Of a stretch of DNA of 64,000 bases, positions 49,475-57,641 are shown piece after piece. The position numbers were made by a program, and so were the translations under genes. Source of the stretch: Salaquimonas sp. (lineage in GTDB: Bacteria; Pseudomonadota; Alphaproteobacteria; Rhizobiales; Rhizobiaceae); assembly GCA_022340185.1 (NCBI GenBank), contig JAJDOK010000032.1:23188-87187 (forward strand), written 5' to 3'. The notes under the pieces were generated by a model, which saw nothing but the letters and a program-made list of their open reading frames with translations, was not told the origin of the DNA and searched no databases. Position 1 is the first letter of the stretch. Each line of letters begins with the position of its first letter.

Positions 49475-50362
49475 TCATGAGGAACCGCTCCAGTCAGCAT
49501 GCCTTGCGAACCCCTCTGCGGTCTTGCCGGTCCAGGAAGCAACTTCCCCGCCAGCGCAAGTTTCGACGCATTCGAGAGCTTCTTGCGCATCCGCTTCTTC
49601 CACGATGCGTGTTTCGGTGCTGAAGCCTCCAGCCGGGCCGAAATCAGGATCGAAACGATGGATATGGTAGACGGGCAGATCCTTCATGTGCGACGGATAT
49701 TCCCCCCAGCGCAGCGTGGTCGCGATAGACGGCATCACCGTTGCCGTAATCTCGCCGACATGGCCCGCCGTACCGCGATGCACATGGCCGGAAATGACGC
49801 GGATGACGTTCGTCGAACGCTGCAATGTCCGACGCAACCGCTCCACCATTTCTGGCGTTTCGAAATTGAGCGGTTCCGGCCCCACCTGCACCATGAACGG
49901 CGGATGGTGGGCGAAAACCGCGATCGGCTTCGTGGTATCCGCCTCGATCCGTTCGGCCAGGCGTCTGGCGCGTTCAACGCAGAAATCGCCCTTATTGCTG
50001 GCGGTGTTGAGTGTGTCGACCGCGATCAGCCGGACAGGATAATCCTCGAGCGTATATTCGATGAATTCATCGTTCGGATCGAAATAGCCGCGATCGGCAA
50101 AGGCTACGCGCATGTTTGCGCGGTCGTCCTTGTTGCCCGGAATGACGAAGACCGGCACCCTGCCTTTATCGAGAATGCGTACGGCCTCGGCATACTCTTC
50201 CGCCCGCCCGTTGTGAACGACGTCGCCGGTGTGGAAGATCACATCGGGGGCCGGGTCGAGCGAATTGATGTCGGCGATGGCGCGTTCGAAATCGGCAATG
50301 CGCTGGCCCGCGTCCGGCACATCCAGCGCGATATGGGTATCTGAAATCTGTGCGATGATCAT
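49475..50362 (-). CDS. Calcineurin-like metallophosphoesterase (CpdA type)
   Basis: A 295-residue dinuclear-metal phosphoesterase: QISDTHIALDV, VIFHTGDVVHNG, VIPGNKDDR, AHHPPF and VISGHVHRG give the D-H, GD, GN(K)D, H and GH-H metal ligands of class III cyclic nucleotide phosphodiesterases. The C-terminal ~50 residues are not part of the fold. Position between sat (16 bp away) and dsrE2 suggests a nucleotide-related role in sulfur oxidation, but no substrate can be read from the sequence. Confidence 0.85.
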   Translation of the reverse strand: MIIAQISDTHIALDVPDAGQRIADFERAIADINSLDPAPDVIFHTGDVVHNGRAEEYAEAVRILDKGRVPVFVIPGNKDDRANMRVAFADRGYFDPNDEFIEYTLEDYPVRLIAVDTLNTASNKGDFCVERARRLAERIEADTTKPIAVFAHHPPFMVQVGPEPLNFETPEMVERLRRTLQRSTNVIRVISGHVHRGTAGHVGEITATVMPSIATTLRWGEYPSHMKDLPVYHIHRFDPDFGPAGGFSTETRIVEEADAQEALECVETCAGGEVASWTGKTAEGFARHADWSGSS

Positions 50363-50378
50363 GATACCGGTTTTGCGG

Positions 50379-51560
50379 CTAACTCGCCGCTTTCAGGCTT
50401 GCGTAATAGTCCCTGAGGATTGCCACCACCTCCGGCCGGCTGAACTCGGGCGGAATCTCGGCGCCCGAGGCCAGCATCTCGCGCTGCTGGGTGCCGGAAA
50501 TCGAGATGTGGTCTTCGGGGCCATGCGGACAGGTCTTGGCAGTCGCCATCCCGTAGCACTTCCTGCAGTAGAAGGTGATGTCGATCTTCAGCGGCTTGCA
50601 GATGAGCGCACCCGGCCAGAGCTGATCGAAGATGTGATGCGCATCGAATGGCCCGTAATAATCGCCGACGCCGGCATGGTCGCGGCCGACGATCAGGTGT
50701 GAGCAGCCATAATTCTGGCGGATCAGGGCATGCAGCAGCGCCTCGCGCGGCCCGGCATAGCGCATCTCGATCGGATAACCCGCCTGGATCACCGTGCCCG
50801 GACGGAAATAATTGTCGATCATCGCCTGGATCGCCTTGGTGCGAACATCGGCCGGAATGTCGCCTTCCTTGAGCTTGCCGAGCACCTGGTGGATGAACAC
50901 GCCGTCGGAAATTTCGGCGGCGATCTTCACCAGATGCTCATGGCTGCGATGCATCGGATTGCGGGTCTGAAAGGCGGCAACCACCGACCAGCCACGCTCG
51001 GCGAACATGGCGCGTGATTCGGCCGGGCGGATGTAGAGGTCGGGATATTTGGCCGGATATTCGCCTTCGCTCAGCACCCTGACGGGACCGGCCAGATTGA
51101 TCTCGCCCTGCGCCAGCACCTTGGCGACACCGGGATGCTTCGGATCGGCAGTGCGGTAGACGTGTTCGGCCTCCAGCGCCTTGTCGATCGAATATTTTTC
51201 CCGCACATCCATGACCGCGAGGATTTCACCGGTCTCGCCGTCGACGAGCGCGACTTCCTCTTCCTCGTGAATGGAACCGCCAAGTTCGCTGTCGACCGCC
51301 AGCGTGATCGGTATCGGCCAGAACACGCCGTTCGCCAGCTTCATGTCGAGGCAGGTGCCGCGCCAGTCTTCATGACCCATGAAGCCGTCGAGCGGCGTAT
51401 AGGCACCCATGGCGAGCATAAAGACATCGGACACCGCGCGCGAATCGAGCGGAACCTTCTTGAACTTCTCCGCGCGCTCCAATTCATCGGCACGTTCTGC
51501 CTCCGGCACGATCAGCGGCTTGACCGTATCTGAGCCGTGCGGCGGTACCAGTTTGGACAT
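50379..51560 (-). CDS. sat: Sulfate adenylyltransferase, dissimilatory type
   Basis: A 393-residue single-chain ATP sulfurylase. In sulfur oxidation it runs toward ATP: APS + PPi to sulfate + ATP. Motifs: [13 protein letters not shown] (the RNPxHxxH nucleotide site), [18 protein letters not shown] and a C-terminal Cys cluster [18 protein letters not shown], a structural zinc site typical of dissimilatory Sat. No APS kinase domain is fused. It lies downstream of apr genes in the same direction, consistent with the AprBA-Sat route. Confidence 0.96.
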   Translation of the reverse strand: MSKLVPPHGSDTVKPLIVPEAERADELERAEKFKKVPLDSRAVSDVFMLAMGAYTPLDGFMGHEDWRGTCLDMKLANGVFWPIPITLAVDSELGGSIHEEEEVALVDGETGEILAVMDVREKYSIDKALEAEHVYRTADPKHPGVAKVLAQGEINLAGPVRVLSEGEYPAKYPDLYIRPAESRAMFAERGWSVVAAFQTRNPMHRSHEHLVKIAAEISDGVFIHQVLGKLKEGDIPADVRTKAIQAMIDNYFRPGTVIQAGYPIEMRYAGPREALLHALIRQNYGCSHLIVGRDHAGVGDYYGPFDAHHIFDQLWPGALICKPLKIDITFYCRKCYGMATAKTCPHGPEDHISISGTQQREMLASGAEIPPEFSRPEVVAILRDYYASLKAAS

Positions 51561-51583
51561 CGTTAATCCTCTTAGAAAGGAAA

Positions 51584-51614
51584 TGCCGGAAGCCGGGGGC
51601 GGCCTGGCCTCCGG
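51584..51614 (-). other. Intercistronic hairpin between FKBP and sat genes
   Basis: Minus-strand stem GCCGGAGGCC / GGCTTCCGGC (10 bp, one G-T pair) with an 11-nt loop, directly after the FKBP stop and 24 bp before the sat start. No strong T run follows, so it may be a processing, attenuation or mRNA-stability element rather than a full terminator. Confidence 0.5.
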
Positions 51615-51615
51615 C

Positions 51616-52125
51616 TCAAATGGGTAGTGTCAGGGCTTCGTCGACGGCGGCCTCGCCATGTTCCGCCCCGCCTGCTTCGATCTCTTCCTCGGTGGCGTCG
51701 CGCACCGAAAGTACTTCGAGTCTGAAGATGACATGCCGGCCGCATAGCGGATTGTTGCCGTCCACCGTTAGCGTCGTGTCATCTTTTCTGGTCACGATGA
51801 AGTTGCGGGTTTCGCCCTTGTCGTTCTCCATGGTGATGATGGTGCCGATCTCCCGGAATTCCTCCGGCACGTTCTCGATGCGGTCGGTAAAGACCAGCGA
51901 CTCATCGCGCGGGCCGTACAGGCGGTTGCAGTCGATCGGCACCTCGATGACATCGCCGGCTGATTTACCCTCGAGCTGCTTCAGAACGTGCGGAGCGAGC
52001 ACGTCGTTGCGGCCGTGAACATAGCCCAGCGGAAACTCGACCGCGGTCAGCATCTGGCCGGATTTTTCGTCGGTCACCTTGTAGGTGAGTTCGACAAACT
52101 TGCTGTCCTGTATGATCTCGTTCAT
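51616..52125 (-). CDS. SlyD-like FKBP-type peptidyl-prolyl isomerase
   Basis: A 169-residue FKBP fold with the SlyD arrangement: [48 protein letters not shown], an inserted flap region in the middle, and the closing strand [25 protein letters not shown]. It lacks a His-rich metal tail. SlyD-type proteins fold clients and can deliver metals. It lies between aprA's downstream neighbour and sat, so it may help mature the APS reductase or Sat; that is inference. Confidence 0.87.
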   Translation of the reverse strand: MNEIIQDSKFVELTYKVTDEKSGQMLTAVEFPLGYVHGRNDVLAPHVLKQLEGKSAGDVIEVPIDCNRLYGPRDESLVFTDRIENVPEEFREIGTIITMENDKGETRNFIVTRKDDTTLTVDGNNPLCGRHVIFRLEVLSVRDATEEEIEAGGAEHGEAAVDEALTLPI

Positions 52126-52152
52126 GACCCCAATGAAAACCGGTTCGACCGC

Positions 52153-52503
52153 TCAGAAGATGGACGCACCGAAAATCCTGACCTCGTCGCCCTCGTAGCC
52201 GAGCACCAGCCTGCCAAGCCACTCGCCCTCTTTCTTGGTGCTGCGCTGGCGGTAGAGCACCGACACATGCTGGCCTCGCCTTATGATGCCGAGCGGGTCG
52301 AAATCCTCCGAAAGGTTCCGTGTGAGTTCGCTGGTAGCGAACTGCCGGCCGACCTCGACCTCGTTCAGCGAACGCATCAGCGAATCGGAAAAGCCTTTGA
52401 CGAAATCTCCGTAATTACCGTCGTTGGAGGCTTTGATGAGACCGGCCCAGATCTGGTTGGCTTGGGCGAAAATTTCCTCATCGCTTTTGTCCATGATGTT
52501 CAT
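52153..52503 (-). CDS. Unrecognised 116-aa protein between aprA and FKBP
   Basis: Begins MNIMDKSDEEIFAQANQIWAGLIKASNDGNYGDFVKGFS and ends GEWLGRLVLGYEGDEVRIFGASIF. Soluble, no Cys cluster, no signal peptide. The helix-then-beta pattern would fit an NTF2/SnoaL-like fold, but I do not recognise the family. Start choice is uncertain (52503, 52494 or 52518). Co-directional with aprA (92 bp upstream) and the FKBP gene (27 bp downstream), so it very likely belongs to the apr operon. Confidence 0.7.
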   Translation of the reverse strand: MNIMDKSDEEIFAQANQIWAGLIKASNDGNYGDFVKGFSDSLMRSLNEVEVGRQFATSELTRNLSEDFDPLGIIRRGQHVSVLYRQRSTKKEGEWLGRLVLGYEGDEVRIFGASIF

Positions 52504-52595
52504 CGCTGGATTCTTCATCCTGCCCGGAATTGCAGCGCACAACCGGCCGCTCTTGGTGGAACCGGCATTTCAACAAACGCCGGTTCCCTTTGCGC

Positions 52596-54497
52596 TCAGG
52601 CCTGCGCCGTTTTCTTGACCGGGGCTTCGTCTTCGTCGGCGCCCACCAGGTGATAGCAGGGCGCCTTCTCCATGGTGTATTCGCCTGTGGCCGGATCGCG
52701 GCGCGAAACCGTCAGTACGTGCCAGTTTGCGTCGTCCACCTTCATCGCATCGCCTCGGTAATAATAGCCGGGCCACCGCGTCTCCTTGCGGAACAGCGTA
52801 TGCTGCGTGACGCACTCGGCGGTGCGGTGGCGGTGCTTCAGTTCCCAGGCGCGCAGCAGCTCATGCAAATCCTTCGCCGCCAGACACTCAAGATCCTCTT
52901 CCATGACGGCGAGCTTCTTCAGGCCGATATTCAGGAGCTTTTCGTTCGTCATGTAGTTGACGGTGACGCCGCCGCAATATTCGTCCATCAGCTTCTGCAG
53001 ACGGTCGAGGCCGTGCTTGGGATGGATGTAGCTCGGGCTCACCGTGCCGGCCACGATCTCGTTGCGGTACTTCTTGTAGCGTTCCAGCGGCTTGAAGATT
53101 TCGGCCTTGCGGTCCTCGATCTGCTTGTCGGAGACCTTGATGCCGTCCGCCTTGCCGTCATCGATATATTTGCAGGCGGCCTTGGCGGCGAGCCGGCCTT
53201 CGGTGAACGAGCCCGACGAGAAGGCATGCGGCGTTCCGCCGACGGCGTCACCCGCGCCAAACAGGCCCTCGACCGTCATCATGCGGTTGTAGCCCCAGAA
53301 ATATTCCGGCGGCGAGATGTCTTCAGGCCCACTGGCCCAGCCGCCCGCGCCGGTCGCATGCGAACCCATGACATAGGGTTCGGACGTGGTCAGTTCGGGG
53401 TTCTCGTTCTTTGGATCGACGTCGGTCGCGGCCCACAGCACCGCCTGGCCGATGGTCATGCCGAGGAAGTTCTCCCAGCCGACCTCTTCGAGATGCGGAT
53501 CCTGGAAGGCGTGCATGGTCACCATGTGGATGGGCCCGCGCCCGGCATTGACTTCACTGATCAGCGCGTGGTTGCGCAGGCAGGTCGGGATCGGCCTGTG
53601 GGTCAGGTGCGAAACCTCAGGATCGAGATATTCCTTGCCGACCATCTTCTGGAGTTCCGGGAACCATTTCGACTCGTATTCCTCGCCCAGACCGTTCTGC
53701 GTATAGGTCTTCAGGTGCAGGAAATAGGCGCCCACCGGGCCGTAACCGTCCTTGAAACGCGCCAGCACGATGCGGTTTTCCATCTGCGTCATCTTGGCGC
53801 CGGCATTGATCATCAACCCGTAGGCCGAGCCGGAAGACCACGGCGCATACCAGGTACGGCCCGCGCCCTCGCCGACCGAACGCGGCTTGAAGATGTTGGA
53901 AGCCCCGCCTGCAGCGACGATCACGGTCTTCGACTTGAAGACGTGATAATTGCCGGTGCGCACATTGAAGCCGACGGCGCCGGCGATGCGGTTTTCCTTC
54001 GCGTCGTCCATCAGCAGATGGGTGACGCAGATGCGGTTGTAGATCTTGTCGGCCGATTTCTTGGCCGCCTCGGCCACGATCGGCTTGTAGGATTCGCCGT
54101 GGATCATGATCTGCCAGCGTCCTTCGCGCAGATAGGTCCCCGTCTTGGGATTCTTCATGATCGGCAGGCCCCATTCCTCGAACTGGTGCACGGTTGAATC
54201 GACGTGGCGGGCCATGTCGAACAGCAGATCCTCACGCACCATGCCCATCAGGTCGATGCGGGCATAGCGGACATGGTCTTCCGGATTGTTCTCGCCCCAG
54301 CGCGTGCCCATGTAGCAATTGATGGCGTAAAGGCCCTGCGCCACTGCGCCGGAGCGGTCGATATTGGCCTTTTCGGCAATGACGATCTTCTTGTCCTGCC
54401 CCCAGAATCGCGCTTCCCAGGCAGCACCGGTGCCACCGAGGCCCGCACCGACAACCAGGACGTCAATATTGTCTTCGACGACGGTTTTGTAAGCCAT
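52596..54497 (-). CDS. aprA: Adenylylsulfate reductase alpha subunit
   Basis: The 633-residue FAD subunit of APS reductase. In sulfur oxidation it joins sulfite to AMP to give APS. The FAD motif is DVLVVGAGLGGTGAAWEA; other family blocks are RSGAVAQGLYAINCY, VAAGGASNIFKPR, RPIPTCLRNHALISEVNAGRGPIHM, MGSHATGAGGWASGPED and GLFGAGDAVGGTPHAFSSGSFTEGR. Length fits the family. The aprB stop overlaps its start by one base (TGATG), giving tight coupling. Confidence 0.98.
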   Translation of the reverse strand: MAYKTVVEDNIDVLVVGAGLGGTGAAWEARFWGQDKKIVIAEKANIDRSGAVAQGLYAINCYMGTRWGENNPEDHVRYARIDLMGMVREDLLFDMARHVDSTVHQFEEWGLPIMKNPKTGTYLREGRWQIMIHGESYKPIVAEAAKKSADKIYNRICVTHLLMDDAKENRIAGAVGFNVRTGNYHVFKSKTVIVAAGGASNIFKPRSVGEGAGRTWYAPWSSGSAYGLMINAGAKMTQMENRIVLARFKDGYGPVGAYFLHLKTYTQNGLGEEYESKWFPELQKMVGKEYLDPEVSHLTHRPIPTCLRNHALISEVNAGRGPIHMVTMHAFQDPHLEEVGWENFLGMTIGQAVLWAATDVDPKNENPELTTSEPYVMGSHATGAGGWASGPEDISPPEYFWGYNRMMTVEGLFGAGDAVGGTPHAFSSGSFTEGRLAAKAACKYIDDGKADGIKVSDKQIEDRKAEIFKPLERYKKYRNEIVAGTVSPSYIHPKHGLDRLQKLMDEYCGGVTVNYMTNEKLLNIGLKKLAVMEEDLECLAAKDLHELLRAWELKHRHRTAECVTQHTLFRKETRWPGYYYRGDAMKVDDANWHVLTVSRRDPATGEYTMEKAPCYHLVGADEDEAPVKKTAQA

Positions 54498-54976
54498 CAG
54501 TAGTACACCCCTTTTTTCATTTTCAGCCCGTTGGTCTCCAGGGTGTGCAGGCCGCCTTCATCCATGCGGATGTATTTCGGCTCGTTGTAGAGAAGCTGGC
54601 CGTCGCGCATGTCCGCATTGGGACCGGGGACCTCCTTGAGCTTGGGAATGCCCGTCCCCCACGGCTTGGTGGTGATCGGCGAGAGGAAGTTCTTCTCCGT
54701 GCCATCGCGGAACTTGATCTTCCAGGCGATCGTGCCCTTTTCCTCTTCGCGGCGCACCCGCACGGAGTGGCCGAGCGGTGCGAAATCGGCATAGCCGCGA
54801 ACGTCGATCGCGAATTGCGGACAGGCCTTCACGCAGGAATAGCACTCCCAGCACATGTCCGGTTCGATGTTGTAGGCGCGGCGATAGGTCGGATCGATAT
54901 GCATGATGTCCGACGGACAGATGTCGACGCAGTGCCCGCAGCCGTCGCATCGCGTCATGTAGACAAAGGTTGGCAT
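54497..54976 (-). CDS. aprB: Adenylylsulfate reductase beta subunit
   Basis: The 159-residue iron-sulfur subunit with two [4Fe-4S] clusters, CDGCGHCVDICP and CWECYSCVKACP, that carries electrons between the AprA FAD and the membrane. The C-terminal tail wraps the alpha subunit (family knowledge). Translationally coupled to aprA. aprM lies 55 bp upstream. Confidence 0.98.
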   Translation of the reverse strand: MPTFVYMTRCDGCGHCVDICPSDIMHIDPTYRRAYNIEPDMCWECYSCVKACPQFAIDVRGYADFAPLGHSVRVRREEEKGTIAWKIKFRDGTEKNFLSPITTKPWGTGIPKLKEVPGPNADMRDGQLLYNEPKYIRMDEGGLHTLETNGLKMKKGVYY

Positions 54977-55031
54977 TAACAGCTCCTCTTTGATTCAGTC
55001 GTCGCTTGCGAAGCGCCGATCGATAATGCCG

Positions 55032-55880
55032 TTAGTAATGTTGTGGCCGTTCGCGCTTGATGCCGAGCCCCATATTGAGGGGCGCGTCCTTCAACAGTTC
55101 CATGGAATGCCTGTCGCGATCCGCCGGGTTCGACCGGTCGGCTGGCGCTGGCAGATTGTCCATCGAACCGTCGGCCTTGGCGACGCGCTTCTGAAAGGCT
55201 GCCGCCGGCTTGAAGAACATGTGGGCGAATTTTGACCACAGCACCCCGCCGAACAGGACAAGGCTGGACAAGATGAACAGCGCCAGGAAGATGGAACTCC
55301 ATGCATTCCAGCCTGACGCCTGCGCCGCGGACCAGATCAGCCCGAACAGATTGGTCGCGATCAGCGACAGGATGAAAAGATCCGCGCGCACGATGCGGTG
55401 CCACGGATGTCCCTCCGCCGAAACATCGACCCGGATGAAGAACCAGAACCAGCCGCCGCCGATGATGACCATCAGTGCGCCGAGATGCCACAATACCGGC
55501 CAGACCGCCGGAGTCGCCATTGCCGGGCTCGGGTAGAAGAACACCATCGCGATCGTGGCGACAAGGAAGGAAACAAAGCCGTACATGCCAAGCAGGTGGG
55601 CAACCCTGCGCCGCTGGTTGCAGAACTCCGCCGAAGTCAGCACGTCCGCGGCGATGGTCTGGACGGCGATGCCGGCCTTGTGCGCACCGCCGACATTCTT
55701 GACGCGCGCCTTCTTTGCCTTCTCGGCATTTTCGAAGAAATATTGCGCGCTGCGCTTGTGCACCATGTCGGCGATCGTGCCGCCCACGACGAGCAGGAAC
55801 ATCACGACGACATAGGCCTGCATCACGGCCGCCGGAATGGTGTCCGACAGCACGGCAAAAGGATTCATTGTGAAACTCAC
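55032..55880 (-). CDS. aprM: AprM, membrane anchor of APS reductase
   Basis: A 282-residue protein with about five transmembrane helices (such as MQAYVVVMFLLVVGGTIADMV, FVSFLVATIAMVFFY, VLWHLGALMVIIGGGWFWFFI) and a hydrophilic C terminus. AprM is the alternative to QmoABC in several sulfur-oxidising proteobacteria, linking AprAB to the quinone pool. The assignment follows its place right before aprBA and its NarI-like shape; residues for haem binding are not certain. The ATG four codons downstream is an alternative start. Confidence 0.85.
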   Translation of the reverse strand: MSFTMNPFAVLSDTIPAAVMQAYVVVMFLLVVGGTIADMVHKRSAQYFFENAEKAKKARVKNVGGAHKAGIAVQTIAADVLTSAEFCNQRRRVAHLLGMYGFVSFLVATIAMVFFYPSPAMATPAVWPVLWHLGALMVIIGGGWFWFFIRVDVSAEGHPWHRIVRADLFILSLIATNLFGLIWSAAQASGWNAWSSIFLALFILSSLVLFGGVLWSKFAHMFFKPAAAFQKRVAKADGSMDNLPAPADRSNPADRDRHSMELLKDAPLNMGLGIKRERPQHY

Positions 55881-55988
55881 AATCGGTCTCCTCCCCTGAA
55901 AATCCGGCCAGCTTTCATGAAGGCTGGCGGCAATTCACCTTGTACGGCCCGGCCTCATTCGCTCGCGGGCCAAATGACACCGGAGCCC

Positions 55989-56162
55989 CTAGGGCCGCTT
56001 CGGCGTTTCGTATTCCGCTTCCTTGTGGAAGGGCTCCCAGATCGTCTCGTAGCCGACAAAGCCCTTTTCATTGGGCTTCATCTGGCGCGTCCTGAAATAG
56101 CGCGACTTGCCCTCGGGAACTTTCGGCGCCTGCTTTTTCTCGCTCGTCGATTTCTCGGCCAT
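55989..56162 (-). CDS. 57-aa protein heading the apr operon
   Basis: Absent from the ORF track because it is below 60 codons. It reads MAEKSTSEKKQAPKVPEGKSRYFRTRQMKPNEKGFVGYETIWEPFHKEAEYETPKRP-like in short pieces: a Lys-rich N terminus, then RYFRTRQMKPNEKGF and WEPFHKEAEYETPKRP. GAGGT lies five bases before the ATG. No membrane segment or Cys. It is co-directional with aprM, 108 bp upstream, and divergent from the LysR gene. Function unknown; a small accessory of the Apr complex is a reasonable guess. Confidence 0.7.
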   Translation of the reverse strand: MAEKSTSEKKQAPKVPEGKSRYFRTRQMKPNEKGFVGYETIWEPFHKEAEYETPKRP

Positions 56163-56264
56163 CGATTACCTCGGTAACGCCCATTCGATTGATAAAACGC
56201 AACGCCTGAACATACCGGTGTGCAAGTGATGTTACAACGAAAATGTTTTGATTTATCTATTGTT

Positions 56265-56294
56265 TTGATCGTATTGATCAGGTTAAACGATCAA
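56265..56294. promoter_or_regulatory. Candidate LysR binding region between apr operon and lysR
   Basis: TTGATCG (56265-56271) and CGATCAA (56288-56294) form an inverted repeat, with another TGATCA inside. It lies just upstream of the lysR start and 100-130 bp before the 57-aa gene, a normal place for a LysR-type recognition site controlling a divergent promoter. Confidence 0.55.
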
Positions 56295-56299
56295 TTGTC

Positions 56300-57229
56300 A
56301 TGACACTGGATCAATTGCGGATTTTCGTTGCGGTTGCCGAACACGGCCATGTGACGCGCGCCGCCGACGCGCTGGGCCTGAGCCAGTCGGCGGCTTCCGC
56401 CGCCATCGCCACACTGGAGACGCGCTATCACGCAAGGCTGTTCGACCGCGTCGGACGCGGCATCCAGCTGACGGAGACCGGCAGGGTCTTCCTGCGCGAG
56501 GCACGTGCGGTACTCGACCGCGCCTCGTTGGCGCGCGCCGTGTTGCAGGACCTCGCCGGTTCGGCTTCCGGCTCGGTCGATATCGCCGCCAGCCAGACCA
56601 TCGCGACCTACTGGCTGCCGCGTCGCCTCGCCGCCTTTCATGCCGCCAATTCCGGCGTGCGCCTCAACGTGGTGATCCGCAACACCCATGACGTCGAGAC
56701 CGCTGTTGTCGACGGCAAGGTGAATGTCGGCCTGGTCGAGGGACCGACACGCCATCCGGCGCTGATCCGCCAGCATATCGACGACGACCAGTTCGTCCTT
56801 GTCGTCGCCGCCGACCAGAAACTACCCTTCGACGGCGCTGGCCGGCTAAACCTGCGCTCGGTGAGCTGGGTGATCCGCGAGGCCGGCTCCGGCACCCGTC
56901 TTGGCCTGGAGAATTTGGCGCAGCGCGCCGGTCTTTCCCTCGACGATCTCAACATCGCCTTGGTGCTACCTGGCAACGAGGCCGTGCGCGAAGCGATCGA
57001 AGCCGGCGCCGGCGCCACGATCATCTCGCGCCACGTCGTCGCCTCGGCCGTCGCCGCAGGCAGGCTGCGTGAAATTCCGATCGACCTGCCGCAACGCGAA
57101 TTCGCGCTGGTGCTGCACCGCGACCGCCACGAGACTCTGGCGCAAAAGGCGCTGGTCGACAGCCTCACGGCGGGCGCTGGAGCAATTCCAGGAAAAGTGG
57201 AAACCGGTTTTCCGTCCGGAATTGCGTAA
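56300..57229 (+). CDS. LysR family regulator of the sulfur cluster
   Basis: 309 residues. N-terminal winged helix-turn-helix LDQLRIFVAVAEHGHVTRAADALGLSQSAASAAIATLE, then the type-2 periplasmic-binding-like effector domain (about 90-295, ASQTIATYWLPRRLAAF). It is the only plus-strand gene between the apr and soe operons, so control of both is likely. The last ~15 codons (AIPGKVETGFPSGIA) lie in a palindromic repeat, meaning the C terminus has been replaced or extended by the element. Confidence 0.92.
   Translation: MTLDQLRIFVAVAEHGHVTRAADALGLSQSAASAAIATLETRYHARLFDRVGRGIQLTETGRVFLREARAVLDRASLARAVLQDLAGSASGSVDIAASQTIATYWLPRRLAAFHAANSGVRLNVVIRNTHDVETAVVDGKVNVGLVEGPTRHPALIRQHIDDDQFVLVVAADQKLPFDGAGRLNLRSVSWVIREAGSGTRLGLENLAQRAGLSLDDLNIALVLPGNEAVREAIEAGAGATIISRHVVASAVAAGRLREIPIDLPQREFALVLHRDRHETLAQKALVDSLTAGAGAIPGKVETGFPSGIA
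57182..57225 (+). repeat. Palindromic element, family B copy 2, inside the lysR 3' end
   Basis: GCAATTCC (57182-57189) is mirrored by GGAATTGC (57218-57225), with inner arms GGAAAA/TTTTCC, followed by an A run. The arms match the copy at 18864-18927 and a Rhizobiales palindrome I recall. On the minus strand the trailing T run could end the mazG transcript. Confidence 0.8.
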
Positions 57230-57254
57230 AAAAAAGCTAGCGCAATGGATCGCG

Positions 57255-57599
57255 CTACCCGTCCGTCTTGCCGGTGTCGCGTGGCCTGGCCACGCCATAG
57301 GCCTGGGCAACCGGGAAGCGTTTCTCGTTCAGATCGATCTTCTCCTGCGCAGCCTCGACGGGATCGAAGCCTAGCGTCTCGGAAAACAGCAGCAGGTAGA
57401 TCAGGATGTCGGCCACTTCCGCGCGGACCTGCGCCAGCGCGTCTTCGCCAAGCGCCTCGTCGGACGGACGCCACTGGAAATGCTCCAGCAGTTCGGCTGC
57501 TTCCACGCTGACGGAAATGGCGAGGTCCTTGGGCGTATGGAACTGCTTCCAGTTCCGCTGATCGCGGAACTGCAGGATACGCTGCATCAACCGGTCCAT
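57255..57599 (-). CDS. MazG-like nucleotide pyrophosphohydrolase
   Basis: A 114-residue all-alpha NTP pyrophosphohydrolase (RS21-C6/MazG-like). Features: MQRILQFRDQRNWKQFHTPKDLAISVSVEAAELLEHFQW with the EAAELLE metal-binding helix and EVADILIYLLLFSETLGFD with the EVxDxL second helix. It would cleave NTPs to NMP and pyrophosphate. The start at 57599 is used; the track start adds seven residues. It follows soeC by 42 bp and ends the soe operon. Confidence 0.88.
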   Translation of the reverse strand: MDRLMQRILQFRDQRNWKQFHTPKDLAISVSVEAAELLEHFQWRPSDEALGEDALAQVRAEVADILIYLLLFSETLGFDPVEAAQEKIDLNEKRFPVAQAYGVARPRDTGKTDG

Positions 57600-57641
57600 C
57601 GCCTTGCCGCCTCTGTGCACTGATATCAGTCAGTCTACGCT

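Noticed and set aside
52530-54197. 555-codon plus-strand ORF
   Set aside because: Antisense to aprA; no recognisable domain.
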